The notes below the pieces were generated by a model that was given only the letters and a program-made list of their open reading frames with translations, was not told the origin of the DNA and made no database searches. This document shows, piece after piece, positions 39,558-47,361 of a DNA stretch of 64,000 nt. The position numbers and the translations under genes are program-made. Numbering within the stretch: the stretch's first letter is position 1; each line of letters begins with the position of its first letter. This DNA is from Streptococcus alactolyticus (lineage in GTDB: Bacteria; Bacillota; Bacilli; Lactobacillales; Streptococcaceae): the NCBI RefSeq assembly GCF_012277075.1, contig NZ_JAAXMT010000005.1, positions 248,001 through 312,000 on the forward strand, read 5' to 3'.

Positions 39558-40334
39558 ATGCCAAAGAAAAGTGTGAATTCACGACCCTATCTCAAAACTT
39601 GTGAGTTGATTTATCAATTGACTTCACAAAGAATTGTCGAAAAATATCGTAAATGGAAAGAAGATAACCTAAAATATAATACCCAATCTCAGTTTTTTCC
39701 CGAGGACCGCAAGTTAGTTAGTAGAGTACTAAACTGCATAAGGACAAAAAACAATCCGTACCTGATTACTCCAAGAATTCAGGAAGCAATCATGGAGAAT
39801 CTCGATTTTACAGACGTAAATGAACTTTATTGGTGGGAAGATATTTCCGAGTATTTTCAACAGTTTTTTACGATATTACTACTAGAAATTCAAGAATATA
39901 AAGATTACACCAAATTTTGGATAGGAATTCCGCTTTCTACTGAGTCCGAGATAACCAAGTTTTATTTAGAAAATCAGGTTCCTATTTTAGAAATCGATGA
40001 ATCATATAACCAAGAATATGAGGCATTGATTGACCAATTTATCAACTTCACTTTTAACAAAATTAGTTATTTCGAGTTTGAATCTGCCAAAAGACTTGGG
40101 TATTATCGTGAGGATGAGTTAGTGTATAGAACGAAGAGAAAGCCTAATAAACCTAAAAAGGATGAAGAGGTTGATGAGACAAAGGTGGATAAAAAGGCTA
40201 AAGAGTACAAAAATGAAGTACTAACATTTATCGAATTACCAAAGAAATTAGATATTTTTGTTGAAAAAGTTTTTGTTCCATTCATTAGCTCAATTTGTCT
40301 AGGTAAACGATTAGAATTACATATCAAACGCTAA
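39558..40334 (+). CDS. Unrecognised third gene of the type III RM operon
   Basis: A 258-aa soluble protein overlapping no known family I can name. It begins MPKKSVNSRPYLKTCELIYQL, is rich in Tyr, Glu, Lys and aromatic residues, and has a lysine/acid-rich linker around residues 195-220 (RTKRKPNKPKKDEEVDE), then a final hydrophobic stretch (VFVPFISSICLG). There are no signal peptide or enzyme motifs I can identify. ATG 39558 is set by AGGAGG at 39543-39548; the gene begins 1 nt after res and ends at a terminator, so it is co-transcribed with mod and res. It could be an accessory or safety factor for the RM system, or an independent defence protein. Confidence 0.8.
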   Translation: MPKKSVNSRPYLKTCELIYQLTSQRIVEKYRKWKEDNLKYNTQSQFFPEDRKLVSRVLNCIRTKNNPYLITPRIQEAIMENLDFTDVNELYWWEDISEYFQQFFTILLLEIQEYKDYTKFWIGIPLSTESEITKFYLENQVPILEIDESYNQEYEALIDQFINFTFNKISYFEFESAKRLGYYREDELVYRTKRKPNKPKKDEEVDETKVDKKAKEYKNEVLTFIELPKKLDIFVEKVFVPFISSICLGKRLELHIKR

Positions 40335-40340
40335 AAGTAT

Positions 40341-40372
40341 AGACTCTCACTATAAAGGGGGGGGTCTTTTTT
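40341..40372 (+). terminator. Terminator of the RM operon
   Basis: AGACTCTC pairs with GGGGGTCT, with G-U pairs, followed by six T. Confidence 0.6.
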
Positions 40373-40465
40373 GCTGAAACATTTTTTTACCACCCCACCC
40401 TTACACTTTGTGAGTGCTTTAATATCCTTATCAAGAGCAGCAAATCTTGATGGTAGGCGGTCAGG

Positions 40466-40750
40466 TTGGCGGGTGTTCCCGTGATTCAAGCCAAAGGGCT
40501 AAGACATAGTCATGTTAGCTTTCTAATTAATGAAATCAATGCTTCTGTCTTGATTGTTTCCAAACGACTCGGGCACAGCTCGCCAGAAATCACGCTCAAG
40601 CATTATGCACACTTGTGGCGAGGGATTGATGATGGTGTCGCTGAATCTATGGCGGGGATTATCACAATATCAACCGCACCAAGTAAACAATTTGCCTTCA
40701 CGGGCAATCAATCCGTGAAACAATTGTCTCCAGAACTGTCTCCAAAATAG
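40466..40750 (+). pseudogene. C-terminal fragment of a tyrosine integrase
   Basis: The frame lacks a proper start and corresponds to the last 90-95 residues of a phage/ICE-type tyrosine recombinase. GLRHSHVSFLI carries the conserved HxLRH-type Arg/His box, RLGHSSPEITLKHYAHL contains the second His and the catalytic Tyr. The N-terminal and core domains, including the first catalytic Arg, are absent. Located beside the right att-like repeat, it identifies the guaA-linked region as a decayed integrative element that can no longer excise itself. Confidence 0.85.
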
Positions 40751-40807
40751 TGGAGACACCTTACAAACGCAATAACAACGGGCTTTTCAAAGCCAAACCT
40801 ACTCATT

Positions 40808-40823
40808 GAATGGGAGTAATAAA
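40808..40823 (+). other. Right att-like site of the guaA island
   Basis: GAATGGGAGTAATAAA resembles the 3' end of guaA (34584-34596). Just beyond it lies a strong terminator that may originally have belonged to guaA. Confidence 0.5.
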
Positions 40824-40903
40824 CAGAGGATTAAAAAGCTATTAGCCTGCAAGTTACAGTAGAAGCTGGCAATATTTCGAGTACTACTCATAAAATTATT
40901 AAA

Positions 40904-40951
40904 CCTTGCTGATGTTCAGAAATGAAAGCTGAATGTCGGCAAGTTTTTTTT
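40904..40951 (+). terminator. Terminator, possibly the ancestral guaA terminator
   Basis: CTTGCTGATGTTCAG (40905-40919) pairs with CTGAATGTCGGCAAG, with G-U pairs, and eight T follow. The rest of 40752-41000 holds no credible gene. Confidence 0.75.
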
Positions 40952-41011
40952 GTCATTAAAGCGATTCCTCCCCAAAAATCATTAAAAAGATGCAAAAATC
41001 TATTGCTAATA

Positions 41012-41032
41012 TGCAAGCGTTTGCTTTATAAT
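41012..41032 (+). promoter_or_regulatory. MATE gene promoter with LacI-family-like operator
   Basis: TATAAT (41027-41032) has a TTGCTA -35 18 bp upstream. The spacer contains TGCAAGCGTTTGC (41012-41024), a dyad resembling cre or another LacI-family site. Binding there would block the promoter. Confidence 0.45.
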
Positions 41033-41065
41033 CTAAGTATGATGATTTAGGGAGAAAACGCTTTA

Positions 41066-42389
41066 ATGACAACGAAAACCATTTTTCAGAGAAGCCATGA
41101 CGATTGCATTGCCCGTTGCTTTGCAAGCTATGTTGCAATCGTCTTTTTCCATGATTGACCAGCTGATGGTGGGGCAATTGGGCAAGACGGCCATTGCTTC
41201 GGTGGAAATTGGCGGAAAACCACAGTTTATTTTCACTTTTGTGAGTGGGGCAATTGCAACCGTGACGGGGATCATGGTGTCCCAATACATGGGCCGACAG
41301 GAGCAGAAGAAGATCAACACCAGCATGTCCTCCAATCTCCTTGTGATGTTGGCCTTGGCAGCCTTGACCGTTATGGCGTGTTTCTTCTTGCCAAGCACGG
41401 TGGCGGGGATTTTCACTACCGACCAAAAGGTGATTGCGACGGCGGCGGATTACATGCGAATTTTGGCCTTTATTTACCCACTGTCAGGGATGGCCTCCAT
41501 CTTGGCCGTTCATATGCGCTGCTACAGTTACGCCCAATACCCGCTCTACATAAGTGCGGTGGGAGCCGTGGTCAATACGGTCTTGAATTACCTCTTGATT
41601 TTTGGTAATTTTGGTTTTCCTGTCATGGGGGTCAAGGGAGCAGCCATTGCCAGTCTGATTTCGCAGATGGTAAATCTACTCTTGATGATTTATTTTTATC
41701 GGAAATATTGCCAGTTTGCCTTTGATTTGGGTATGACCTCAAGCGAAGTCAAGCAGTACGCTGTCATGCTTTTCCCTATCGTTGCCAATGAATTGCTTTG
41801 GACCTTGGGGCAGAGTGTCAATACCTTCATCTATGGGCACATGGGAACAGGTGAGCTGGCTGGTATGTCCTTGACAGGTCCTATCCAAGGGCTCTTTATC
41901 GGAGCTCTTTCAGGGCTGTCGCAAGCAGCGGGCATTCTCATCGGTAGGCGCCTCGGCAAACGCGACTACGAAAGTGCCTACTACGATTCCAAACGCTTGT
42001 GCGTTTATGGTTTTATAGGGTCTTTGGTGCTTTCGCTCGTGCTTATCCTCACCAGAAGCAGCTACATCAATCTCTACAATGTCGATGAGCAGGTCAGTCA
42101 CGTCGGTTCACAATTGCTCCTAGCCTTTGCCATCCTTGCCCCTATCAAAGTCCAAAACATGATCTTAGGGGGCGGCATTATCCGAAGCGGCGGTCGAACC
42201 AAATACATCATGATTATCGACATGATGGGCACTTGGCTGATCGGCGTTCCCCTAGGGCTTTTCACAGGACTCGTCCTCAAACTCCCTATCGTTTGGGTCT
42301 ATTTCATCCTCTCCCAAGAAGAGCTTTTCCGCTTTATCGTGTCCATCTTCATGTTTCGCAGCCGAAAATGGATGAATACCATTCGATAA
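41066..42389 (+). pseudogene. MATE-family exporter with frameshifted N-terminus
   Basis: The expected start ATG 41066 (AGGGAGA upstream) reads MTTKTIFQ and then shifts out of frame. Removing one T from the run at 41082-41086 restores MTTKTIFREAMTIALPVAL, joining the long frame. That frame encodes a complete MATE exporter of about 12 helices (VALQAMLQSSFSMIDQLMVGQLG onward), a Na+ or H+ coupled drug/metabolite antiporter. Translation from internal ATG 41097 would lose only about 10 residues and could be functional, but no good ribosome-binding site precedes it. The rest of the gene is undamaged. Confidence 0.7.
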
Positions 42390-42420
42390 TATTAACGTAA
42401 TATTATTTATGTAAACTATA

Positions 42421-42444
42421 AACCTTCCCAAGGGAAGGTTTTTT
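42421..42444 (+). terminator. Terminator after the MATE gene
   Basis: AACCTTCCC and GGGAAGGTT form a 9-bp stem followed by T. An AATATTA/TAATATT palindrome lies just upstream (42388-42404). Confidence 0.85.
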
Positions 42445-42478
42445 CTGAAAACGGCTAGTCAAGAGCACTAAAAGCGTG

Positions 42479-42666
42479 TATAATGGAGCTATTACTGCGA
42501 AATAATGGAGAACACCTCCCCAATCTGAGTCGAAAAGCTTGGGGAAGCACGGAATCGTGACAGTTTTCTGCCGTTTTCTTGAAATTGGAGGGGTGTATGG
42601 ATAGCAAAATACCAAACATAAGGTTTAAAGGGTTCACTTACGCTGTTCCCAAGCGTTAGCTTTTTT
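42479..42666 (+). ncRNA. Orphan structured RNA locus
   Basis: A TATAAT promoter (42479-42484) precedes about 170 nt without a credible open frame. ACACCTCCCCAAT (around 42508-42520) pairs imperfectly with ATTGGAGGGGTGT (around 42585-42597), enclosing an inner CACG/CGTG hairpin near 42551-42562 and GAAAA/TTTTC pairing. A terminator follows: ACGCT (42640-42644) with AGCGT (42652-42656), then T at 42661-42666. The small gene downstream has its own promoter (TTGGAC-16-TATAAT), so this RNA is probably independent. Identity unknown. Confidence 0.5.
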
Positions 42667-42709
42667 GGACAAAATTGAATCTATGATATAATAAATGGGA
42701 GTTAGTATT

Positions 42710-42889
42710 ATGATTTTAGATATTAATGTAAAAGAAATGGTCATTTTGGGTGTTCCATTTGAGGATAGAAAAATTTTTACAAGTGTTTGGTACGCTCTAA
42801 GCACCAATATGATTGAAGGTTGGGAGCCGACTGCTAAAGATGTCGAACGTTTAAAAAGTGAAGCCATTGCTTTAGGAGCGGCATCCTGA
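42710..42889 (+). CDS. Small protein resembling VbhA-type antitoxins
   Basis: A 59-aa acidic helical protein starting MILDINVKEMVIL, with GGGAG before ATG 42710. The central LSTNMIEGWEPTAKDVERLKSEAIALG segment resembles the short helical antitoxins (VbhA type) that inhibit Fic AMPylating toxins. No Fic-domain gene is adjacent, so it may be an orphan or have another role. It has its own promoter (TTGGAC 42665-42670, TATAAT 42687-42692) and terminator. The family assignment is tentative. Confidence 0.5.
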   Translation: MILDINVKEMVILGVPFEDRKIFTSVWYALSTNMIEGWEPTAKDVERLKSEAIALGAAS

Positions 42890-42894
42890 GTCTA

Positions 42895-42926
42895 AACACT
42901 GCTAAACACTTTTAGCGGTGTTTTTC
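42895..42926 (+). terminator. Terminator after the small gene
   Basis: AACACTGCTAA pairs with TTAGCGGTGTT, followed by TTTTTC. Confidence 0.8.
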
Positions 42927-43000
42927 TTTGAGAAGTCTAAAAACTTCTTCAAAAATATGGTACAATGAGAAAAGGACATTTTTTAGGAGGGGAGTGCCGT

Positions 43001-43699
43001 ATGGTTCCAGCGTACATTAGAATTCACGATGCGATTAAGAAACAAATTGACGATGGCTTTTGGGAGATTGGGCAGCGTTTGCCGAGTGAACGGGATTTGG
43101 CAGATGAGTACGAGGTGAGCCGTATGACGCTGCGTCAGGCTATTACGCTCTTGGTGGAAGAGGGCATTTTGGAGCGTCGTGTGGGGAGCGGGACTTATGT
43201 CGCCAGCCACCGCGTGCAAGAAAAAATGCGTGGAACGACTAGTTTTACCGAGATTGTCCGCTCACAAGGAAAGGCGCCTTCATCTCGCTTGATTTCTTAC
43301 CAACGAAAACCAGCCAATAACACCGAGATTCAACGCTTGCAGCTGAAAGAAACGGATTATGTGATTCGCATGGAACGGGTGCGCTACGCTGACCATATGC
43401 CGCTTGTTTTTGAAGTGGCTGCCATTTCAGAAACGCTCATTCAATCCTTCAATAAAGAGGACATTACCGAGCATTTTTTCCAAACTTTGACCGACCACGG
43501 TTACGAGATTGGCAAGAGTCAGCAAACCATCTACGCCAAAAATGCCAGCGAAAAAGTGGCAAATTACCTCAAAATTCCTAAAAACCACGCCGTCCTCGCC
43601 CTGACACAAGTTTCCTATTTCACCGACGGCAGACCATTTGAATATGTCCACAGCCAATATGTTGGTGACCGATTTGAATTTTATTTGGAAAATAAATGA
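43001..43699 (+). CDS. GntR-family regulator with UTRA domain
   Basis: A 232-aa HutC-subfamily GntR regulator. The winged helix-turn-helix occupies the first 75 residues (GQRLPSERDLADEYEVSRMTLRQAI), followed by a UTRA effector domain. ATG 43001 follows AGGAGGGG. A GntR gene next to guaA is common in streptococci, so the island and MATE genes probably separated an older guaA-GntR neighbourhood. UTRA ligands are often sugar phosphates or related small molecules; the effector and targets are not evident here. Confidence 0.9.
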   Translation: MVPAYIRIHDAIKKQIDDGFWEIGQRLPSERDLADEYEVSRMTLRQAITLLVEEGILERRVGSGTYVASHRVQEKMRGTTSFTEIVRSQGKAPSSRLISYQRKPANNTEIQRLQLKETDYVIRMERVRYADHMPLVFEVAAISETLIQSFNKEDITEHFFQTLTDHGYEIGKSQQTIYAKNASEKVANYLKIPKNHAVLALTQVSYFTDGRPFEYVHSQYVGDRFEFYLENK

Positions 43700-43702
43700 T
43701 CT

Positions 43703-43735
43703 GAAACACCTGATTTTTTAAGGTGTTTCTTTTTG
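43703..43735 (+). terminator. Terminator after the GntR gene
   Basis: GAAACACCT and AGGTGTTTC arms around a T-rich loop, followed by TTTTT. Confidence 0.85.
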
Positions 43736-43816
43736 TATTGAAAAATTTAACCAATTCTGACCATTTGCGTGCTTTCTGACTATTAAAACCGCGCGAAATA
43801 TGATAAAATAAAGGCT

Positions 43817-44149
43817 ATGGAAATTGAAAAAACCAATCGCATGAACGCTTTGTTTGAATTTTATGCGGCTTTGTTGACCGATAAGCAGATGAATTATATC
43901 GAGTTGTATTACGCTGATGATTACAGCTTGGCAGAAATTGCTGAGGAGTTTGGTGTCAGCCGTCAGGCAGTTTATGACAACATCAAGCGAACTGAAAAAA
44001 TCCTCGAAGCTTACGAGATGAAGCTCCATATGTATTCTGATTATATCGTTCGTAGTCAGATTTTTGATGAGATTTTAGAAAAATACCCTGATAATGCTTT
44101 CTTAGAAGAAAAAATCACGATTTTGAGTAGTATTGACAACCGTGATTAA
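43817..44149 (+). CDS. ylxM: YlxM/p13-like DNA-binding protein
   Basis: A 110-aa helix-turn-helix protein ([26 protein letters not shown] near residues 40-65) of the YlxM family, encoded upstream of ffh in most streptococci. In S. mutans its homologue binds SRP components and modulates the pathway. The ATG follows an AT-rich promoter region, with a TATGATAAAAT sequence around 43800. It ends 58 bp before ffh, so the two are likely co-transcribed. Confidence 0.92.
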   Translation: MEIEKTNRMNALFEFYAALLTDKQMNYIELYYADDYSLAEIAEEFGVSRQAVYDNIKRTEKILEAYEMKLHMYSDYIVRSQIFDEILEKYPDNAFLEEKITILSSIDNRD

Positions 44150-44207
44150 ACACCCATCAGAGAAAATGATAGAAATGAAAGACAGATTCAAGTAGGAGAA
44201 TGATATT

Positions 44208-45773
44208 ATGGCTTTTGAGAGTTTAACCGAACGCCTGCAAGGCGTGTTTAAAAACATTCGTGGCAAACGCAAACTTTCTGAAAAAGACGTGCAGGAAGTC
44301 ACCAAGGAAATTCGTCTGGCCTTGTTAGAGGCGGACGTTGCCCTTCCAGTTGTTAAAACCTTCATCAAACGTGTCAGAGAACGTGCTATCGGGCATGAAA
44401 TCATTGATACCCTTGACCCAACTCAACAAATCGTCAAAATCGTCAATGAAGAATTGACAGAGATTTTAGGGTCTGAAACGGCTGAAATTGAGAAATCACC
44501 TAAGATTCCCACCATTATCATGATGGTCGGATTGCAAGGGGCTGGTAAAACAACCTTTGCTGGTAAATTAGCTAACAAGCTCATCAAGGAAGAAAAAGCA
44601 CGTCCTTTGTTGATTGCGGCCGATATTTACCGTCCAGCAGCGATTGACCAATTGAAAACCCTTGGGCAACAAATCGATGTACCTGTCTTTGACATGGGAA
44701 CGGACCACTCAGCTGTTGAGATTGTCAAAAACGGTTTAGCCCAAGCCAAAGAACACCGCAATGACTACGTTATCATTGATACGGCAGGTCGTCTGCAAAT
44801 TGATGAAAAACTCATGAACGAATTGCGTGATGTTAAAGCCTTGGCACAACCAAATGAAATTCTCTTGGTTGTTGATAGCATGATTGGTCAAGAGGCTGCC
44901 AACGTCGCTGACGAGTTCAACAAACAATTGGATATCACAGGGGTTGTTTTAACCAAGATTGACGGGGATACACGTGGTGGTGCAGCGCTTTCTATTCGCG
45001 AAATCACAGGTAAACCAATTAAGTTCACTGGTACTGGTGAAAAAATCACTGATATCGAAACCTTCCACCCAGACCGTATGTCTAGCCGTATTCTCGGTAT
45101 GGGAGCCTTGTTGACGCTGATTGAAAAAGCCAGCCAAGAGTACGATGACAAGAAATCATTGGAACTCGCTGAAAAAATGCGTGAAAACACCTTTGATTTC
45201 AACGATTTCATCGAACAATTGGACCAAATGCAAAGCATGGGACCAATGGAAGATTTGATTAAGATGATTCCAGGTATGGCAAGCAATCCAGCCATGAAAA
45301 ACTTCAAAGTGGACGAAAAAGAAATTGCTCGAAAACGTGCCATCGTGTCATCAATGACACCTGAAGAACGTGAAAACCCAGATTTGCTTAACCCAAGCCG
45401 TCGCCGCCGTATCGCAGCGGGTTCTGGTAACAGCTTTGTCGAAGTTAACAAATTCATCAAAGATTTCAACCAAGCCAAACAAATGATGCAAGGCGTTATG
45501 TCAGGTGACATGGACAAAGCCATGAAACAAATGGGCATCAACCCAAATAACCTCCCTAAAAATATGCCAAATGGCATGGATATGTCAGCTCTAGAAGGCA
45601 TGATGGGCGGAAATGGTATACCTGATTTATCAGCCCTAGGTGGCGGAGATATGGACTTACGCGAAATGATGGGCGGCGGCCTCAGAGGCCGAATCGGTGA
45701 ATTCGCCATGAAACAATCCATGAAACGCATGGCAAACCGAATGAAAAAAGCCAAGAAAAAACGTAAGAAATAA
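44208..45773 (+). CDS. ffh: Signal recognition particle protein Ffh
   Basis: A 521-aa SRP54 homologue that binds 4.5S RNA and signal sequences and targets proteins to FtsY and Sec. The N-terminal bundle is followed by the G domain with G1 GLQGAGKTT near residue 106, DTAGRLQID and TKIDGDTRGG, then the methionine-rich M domain (MQSMGPMEDLIKMIPGM and GMDMSALEGMMGG) that binds signal peptides and RNA. AGTAGGAGAA precedes the ATG. The C-terminal tail is basic (KKAKKKRKK). Confidence 0.97.
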   Translation: MAFESLTERLQGVFKNIRGKRKLSEKDVQEVTKEIRLALLEADVALPVVKTFIKRVRERAIGHEIIDTLDPTQQIVKIVNEELTEILGSETAEIEKSPKIPTIIMMVGLQGAGKTTFAGKLANKLIKEEKARPLLIAADIYRPAAIDQLKTLGQQIDVPVFDMGTDHSAVEIVKNGLAQAKEHRNDYVIIDTAGRLQIDEKLMNELRDVKALAQPNEILLVVDSMIGQEAANVADEFNKQLDITGVVLTKIDGDTRGGAALSIREITGKPIKFTGTGEKITDIETFHPDRMSSRILGMGALLTLIEKASQEYDDKKSLELAEKMRENTFDFNDFIEQLDQMQSMGPMEDLIKMIPGMASNPAMKNFKVDEKEIARKRAIVSSMTPEERENPDLLNPSRRRRIAAGSGNSFVEVNKFIKDFNQAKQMMQGVMSGDMDKAMKQMGINPNNLPKNMPNGMDMSALEGMMGGNGIPDLSALGGGDMDLREMMGGGLRGRIGEFAMKQSMKRMANRMKKAKKKRKK

Positions 45774-45802
45774 AAAATATCTTGCAGATAAATCAATAGA
45801 TC

Positions 45803-45837
45803 AATGAAAAAGGCTGAATGATTTGGCCTTTTTCATT
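45803..45837 (+). terminator. Terminator after ffh
   Basis: AATGAAAAAGGC and GCCTTTTTCATT form a long stem. Confidence 0.8.
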
Positions 45838-45953
45838 ATGAATTAAAGGTATTTCTTTTACCAAACACCCCAGAGAGCTAGTTTAAAACTTTACTTCTAT
45901 TTATTTGATTATTTGATGTGTATAATATAAGTATAAATAGGAGGACAAGCAAT

Positions 45954-46138
45954 ATGCCAATGACCCCTAAGCAGATGATAAAATTGCTTAAAAAAATGGG
46001 TTTTACGAAGTCAGCCAAAATGGAAGCCATAAGAAATTTCGAGATGATAAAGGACACCAAATCATTGTTCCATTACACAATAAAGACCTCGGAAAGGGCC
46101 TTGAAGACGCTATTTTAAAACAAGCAGGTTTGAAATAA
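45954..46138 (+). pseudogene. HicA-family mRNA interferase, frameshifted
   Basis: ATG 45954 with AGGAGG upstream starts MPMTPKQMIKLLKKMGFT, the HicA N-terminus. One base is missing near 46006; the correct frame then reads EVSQNGSHKKFRDDKGHQIIVPLH, with the catalytic His of the GSH motif, and ends DLGKGLEDAILKQAGLK-stop at 46138. HicA toxins cleave mRNA on translation arrest. With the frameshift, the catalytic half is out of frame and the product should be inactive. Confidence 0.85.
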
Positions 46139-46194
46139 TCTTCTTGCTGAATAGCAATGCTTATTTCACTACAACAATTACGAGGAGGTTTATT

Positions 46195-46572
46195 ATGTTA
46201 GTTTATCCAGCTTTATTTACCCAAGATGGTGATTATATTCTTGTAACTTTTCCAGACGTTCCTGAAGCTATTACTCAAGGAAAAGATGTTCAAGAAGCTT
46301 TTGAAAAAGCTACAGAAGTTCTAGGATTTGCACTCGAAGATTATAAAGAGTATCCACAACCAACTTCGCCATCGGATTTAAAACAGCAATTTCCCGATAG
46401 CTATATCGCCTTAATTCAAATTGATATGGTTGTCTAAATGAAAAAGTATCATGCCAACAAGGTTCGTAAAAACGTGACTATTCCTGAATGGTTGAATGAC
46501 TTGGCAGAGGAAAACGATGTTAATTTTTCTCAAGTCTTAACAGAAGCCTTGGAAAGAAAACTACAGCCTTAA
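46195..46572 (+). pseudogene. HicB-family antitoxin split by an in-frame stop
   Basis: ATG 46195 with GAGGAGG upstream begins MLVYPALFTQDGDYILVTFPDVP, the degraded-RNase HicB fold. After IQIDMVV a TAA (46435-46437) interrupts the frame, which continues MKKYHANKVRKNVTIPEWLNDLAEE to 46572, the ribbon-helix-helix DNA-binding domain. The two halves might still be made separately, since an ATG directly follows the stop. HicB neutralises HicA and autoregulates; the partner hicA is also broken, so the whole module has decayed. Confidence 0.8.
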
Positions 46573-46582
46573 TAAACTATTG

Positions 46583-46606
46583 AAAGTCCGTGCGAGCGGG
46601 CTTTTT
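46583..46606 (+). terminator. Terminator after the hicAB remnant
   Basis: AAAGTCCG and CGGGCTTT arms followed by T. Confidence 0.7.
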
Positions 46607-46646
46607 ATTTACCCTATTATACAAATCAGCAACCTAAGGGGAAAAT

Positions 46647-47216
46647 ATGAATTGTGAAACCAGTCATTCAGGAAATTATATCATCTACACAGATGGTTCT
46701 TATAAAAAGTACAACAGCGGTAACGTTAAAGCTTCATGTGCCTATATTGTTTTAGATGACAATCACGAAGTCATTTTAAAGGGAAAGAGTGCCATTTCAG
46801 ATACCAAAGAAAAGTTACTAAATTCCGTAGGCGTAGAACTTTTTTCGGTTATTATTGCCTTAAAAGCTCTACGGAAAATAAGCAAAGATGCTGATAAAGT
46901 GAGTGTTAGCATTATGACGGATTATCGAGAATTGGAGCGCTTTCATCATTTGTTAAATACTCATAGGAAATCATCTTATAAAAAGAAAGAAAAACAGCAG
47001 ATTTTTCAGTGGAATTGGTATTATTCAAATCTCTGTCAAGTGTTTAAATTGTATAAAGAATTGGGCAAAGAGTTAATTTTAGAGGTTAAATGGTGTCGTG
47101 GACACGCTGAAATTTTTTGGAACGAAAAAGCTGATAGTTTAGCAAAAGATGTGACTAAAAAGCGAGGCAAAGAAAAGAGAAGAACAAAAAATAAAATAAT
47201 AGATATACATAAATAA
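46647..47216 (+). CDS. RNase HI-like protein
   Basis: A 189-aa protein with the RNase HI fold. All acidic/His catalytic positions can be placed: Asp in IIYTDGSYKK (near residue 16), Glu in GVELFSVIIAL (near 64), Asp in VSIMTDYREL (near 92), and the WCRGHAEIFWNEKADSLAK tail with His and Asp. It is longer than standard RNase HI because of a lysine-rich insertion (THRKSSYKKKEKQQ) between the third and fourth motifs. It probably removes RNA from RNA-DNA hybrids. It lies in an accessory stretch between hicAB remnants and the dif site; a housekeeping rnhB is present at 58.9 kb. Confidence 0.75.
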   Translation: MNCETSHSGNYIIYTDGSYKKYNSGNVKASCAYIVLDDNHEVILKGKSAISDTKEKLLNSVGVELFSVIIALKALRKISKDADKVSVSIMTDYRELERFHHLLNTHRKSSYKKKEKQQIFQWNWYYSNLCQVFKLYKELGKELILEVKWCRGHAEIFWNEKADSLAKDVTKKRGKEKRRTKNKIIDIHK

Positions 47217-47270
47217 ATTTACGTTATCTATGGAAACAGATTTCTGAAGTATTTATATTTTTCTCCGAAC

Positions 47271-47303
47271 ATCTTTCTGAAAAACTGTAATTTTCTTGAA
47301 AGA
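47271..47303. other. dif: Chromosome dimer resolution site, difSL type
   Basis: ATCTTTCTGAAAA and TTTTCTTGAAAGA flank a short centre, the imperfect dyad with unequal arms typical of the streptococcal/lactococcal difSL site used by XerS. It lies about 60 bp upstream of xerS, its usual place. Gene orientation switches here from mostly + to entirely -, as expected at the replication terminus. Confidence 0.85.
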
Positions 47304-47361
47304 TAGGTAGACCTGTGATATACTTCTAGTTATCAGATATTTGGGAGTTTTTTAGCAAAAA

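Noticed and set aside
44888-45796. 302-aa open frame antisense to ffh
   Set aside because: It mirrors the methionine-rich coding frame of ffh; no ribosome-binding site and no family resemblance.
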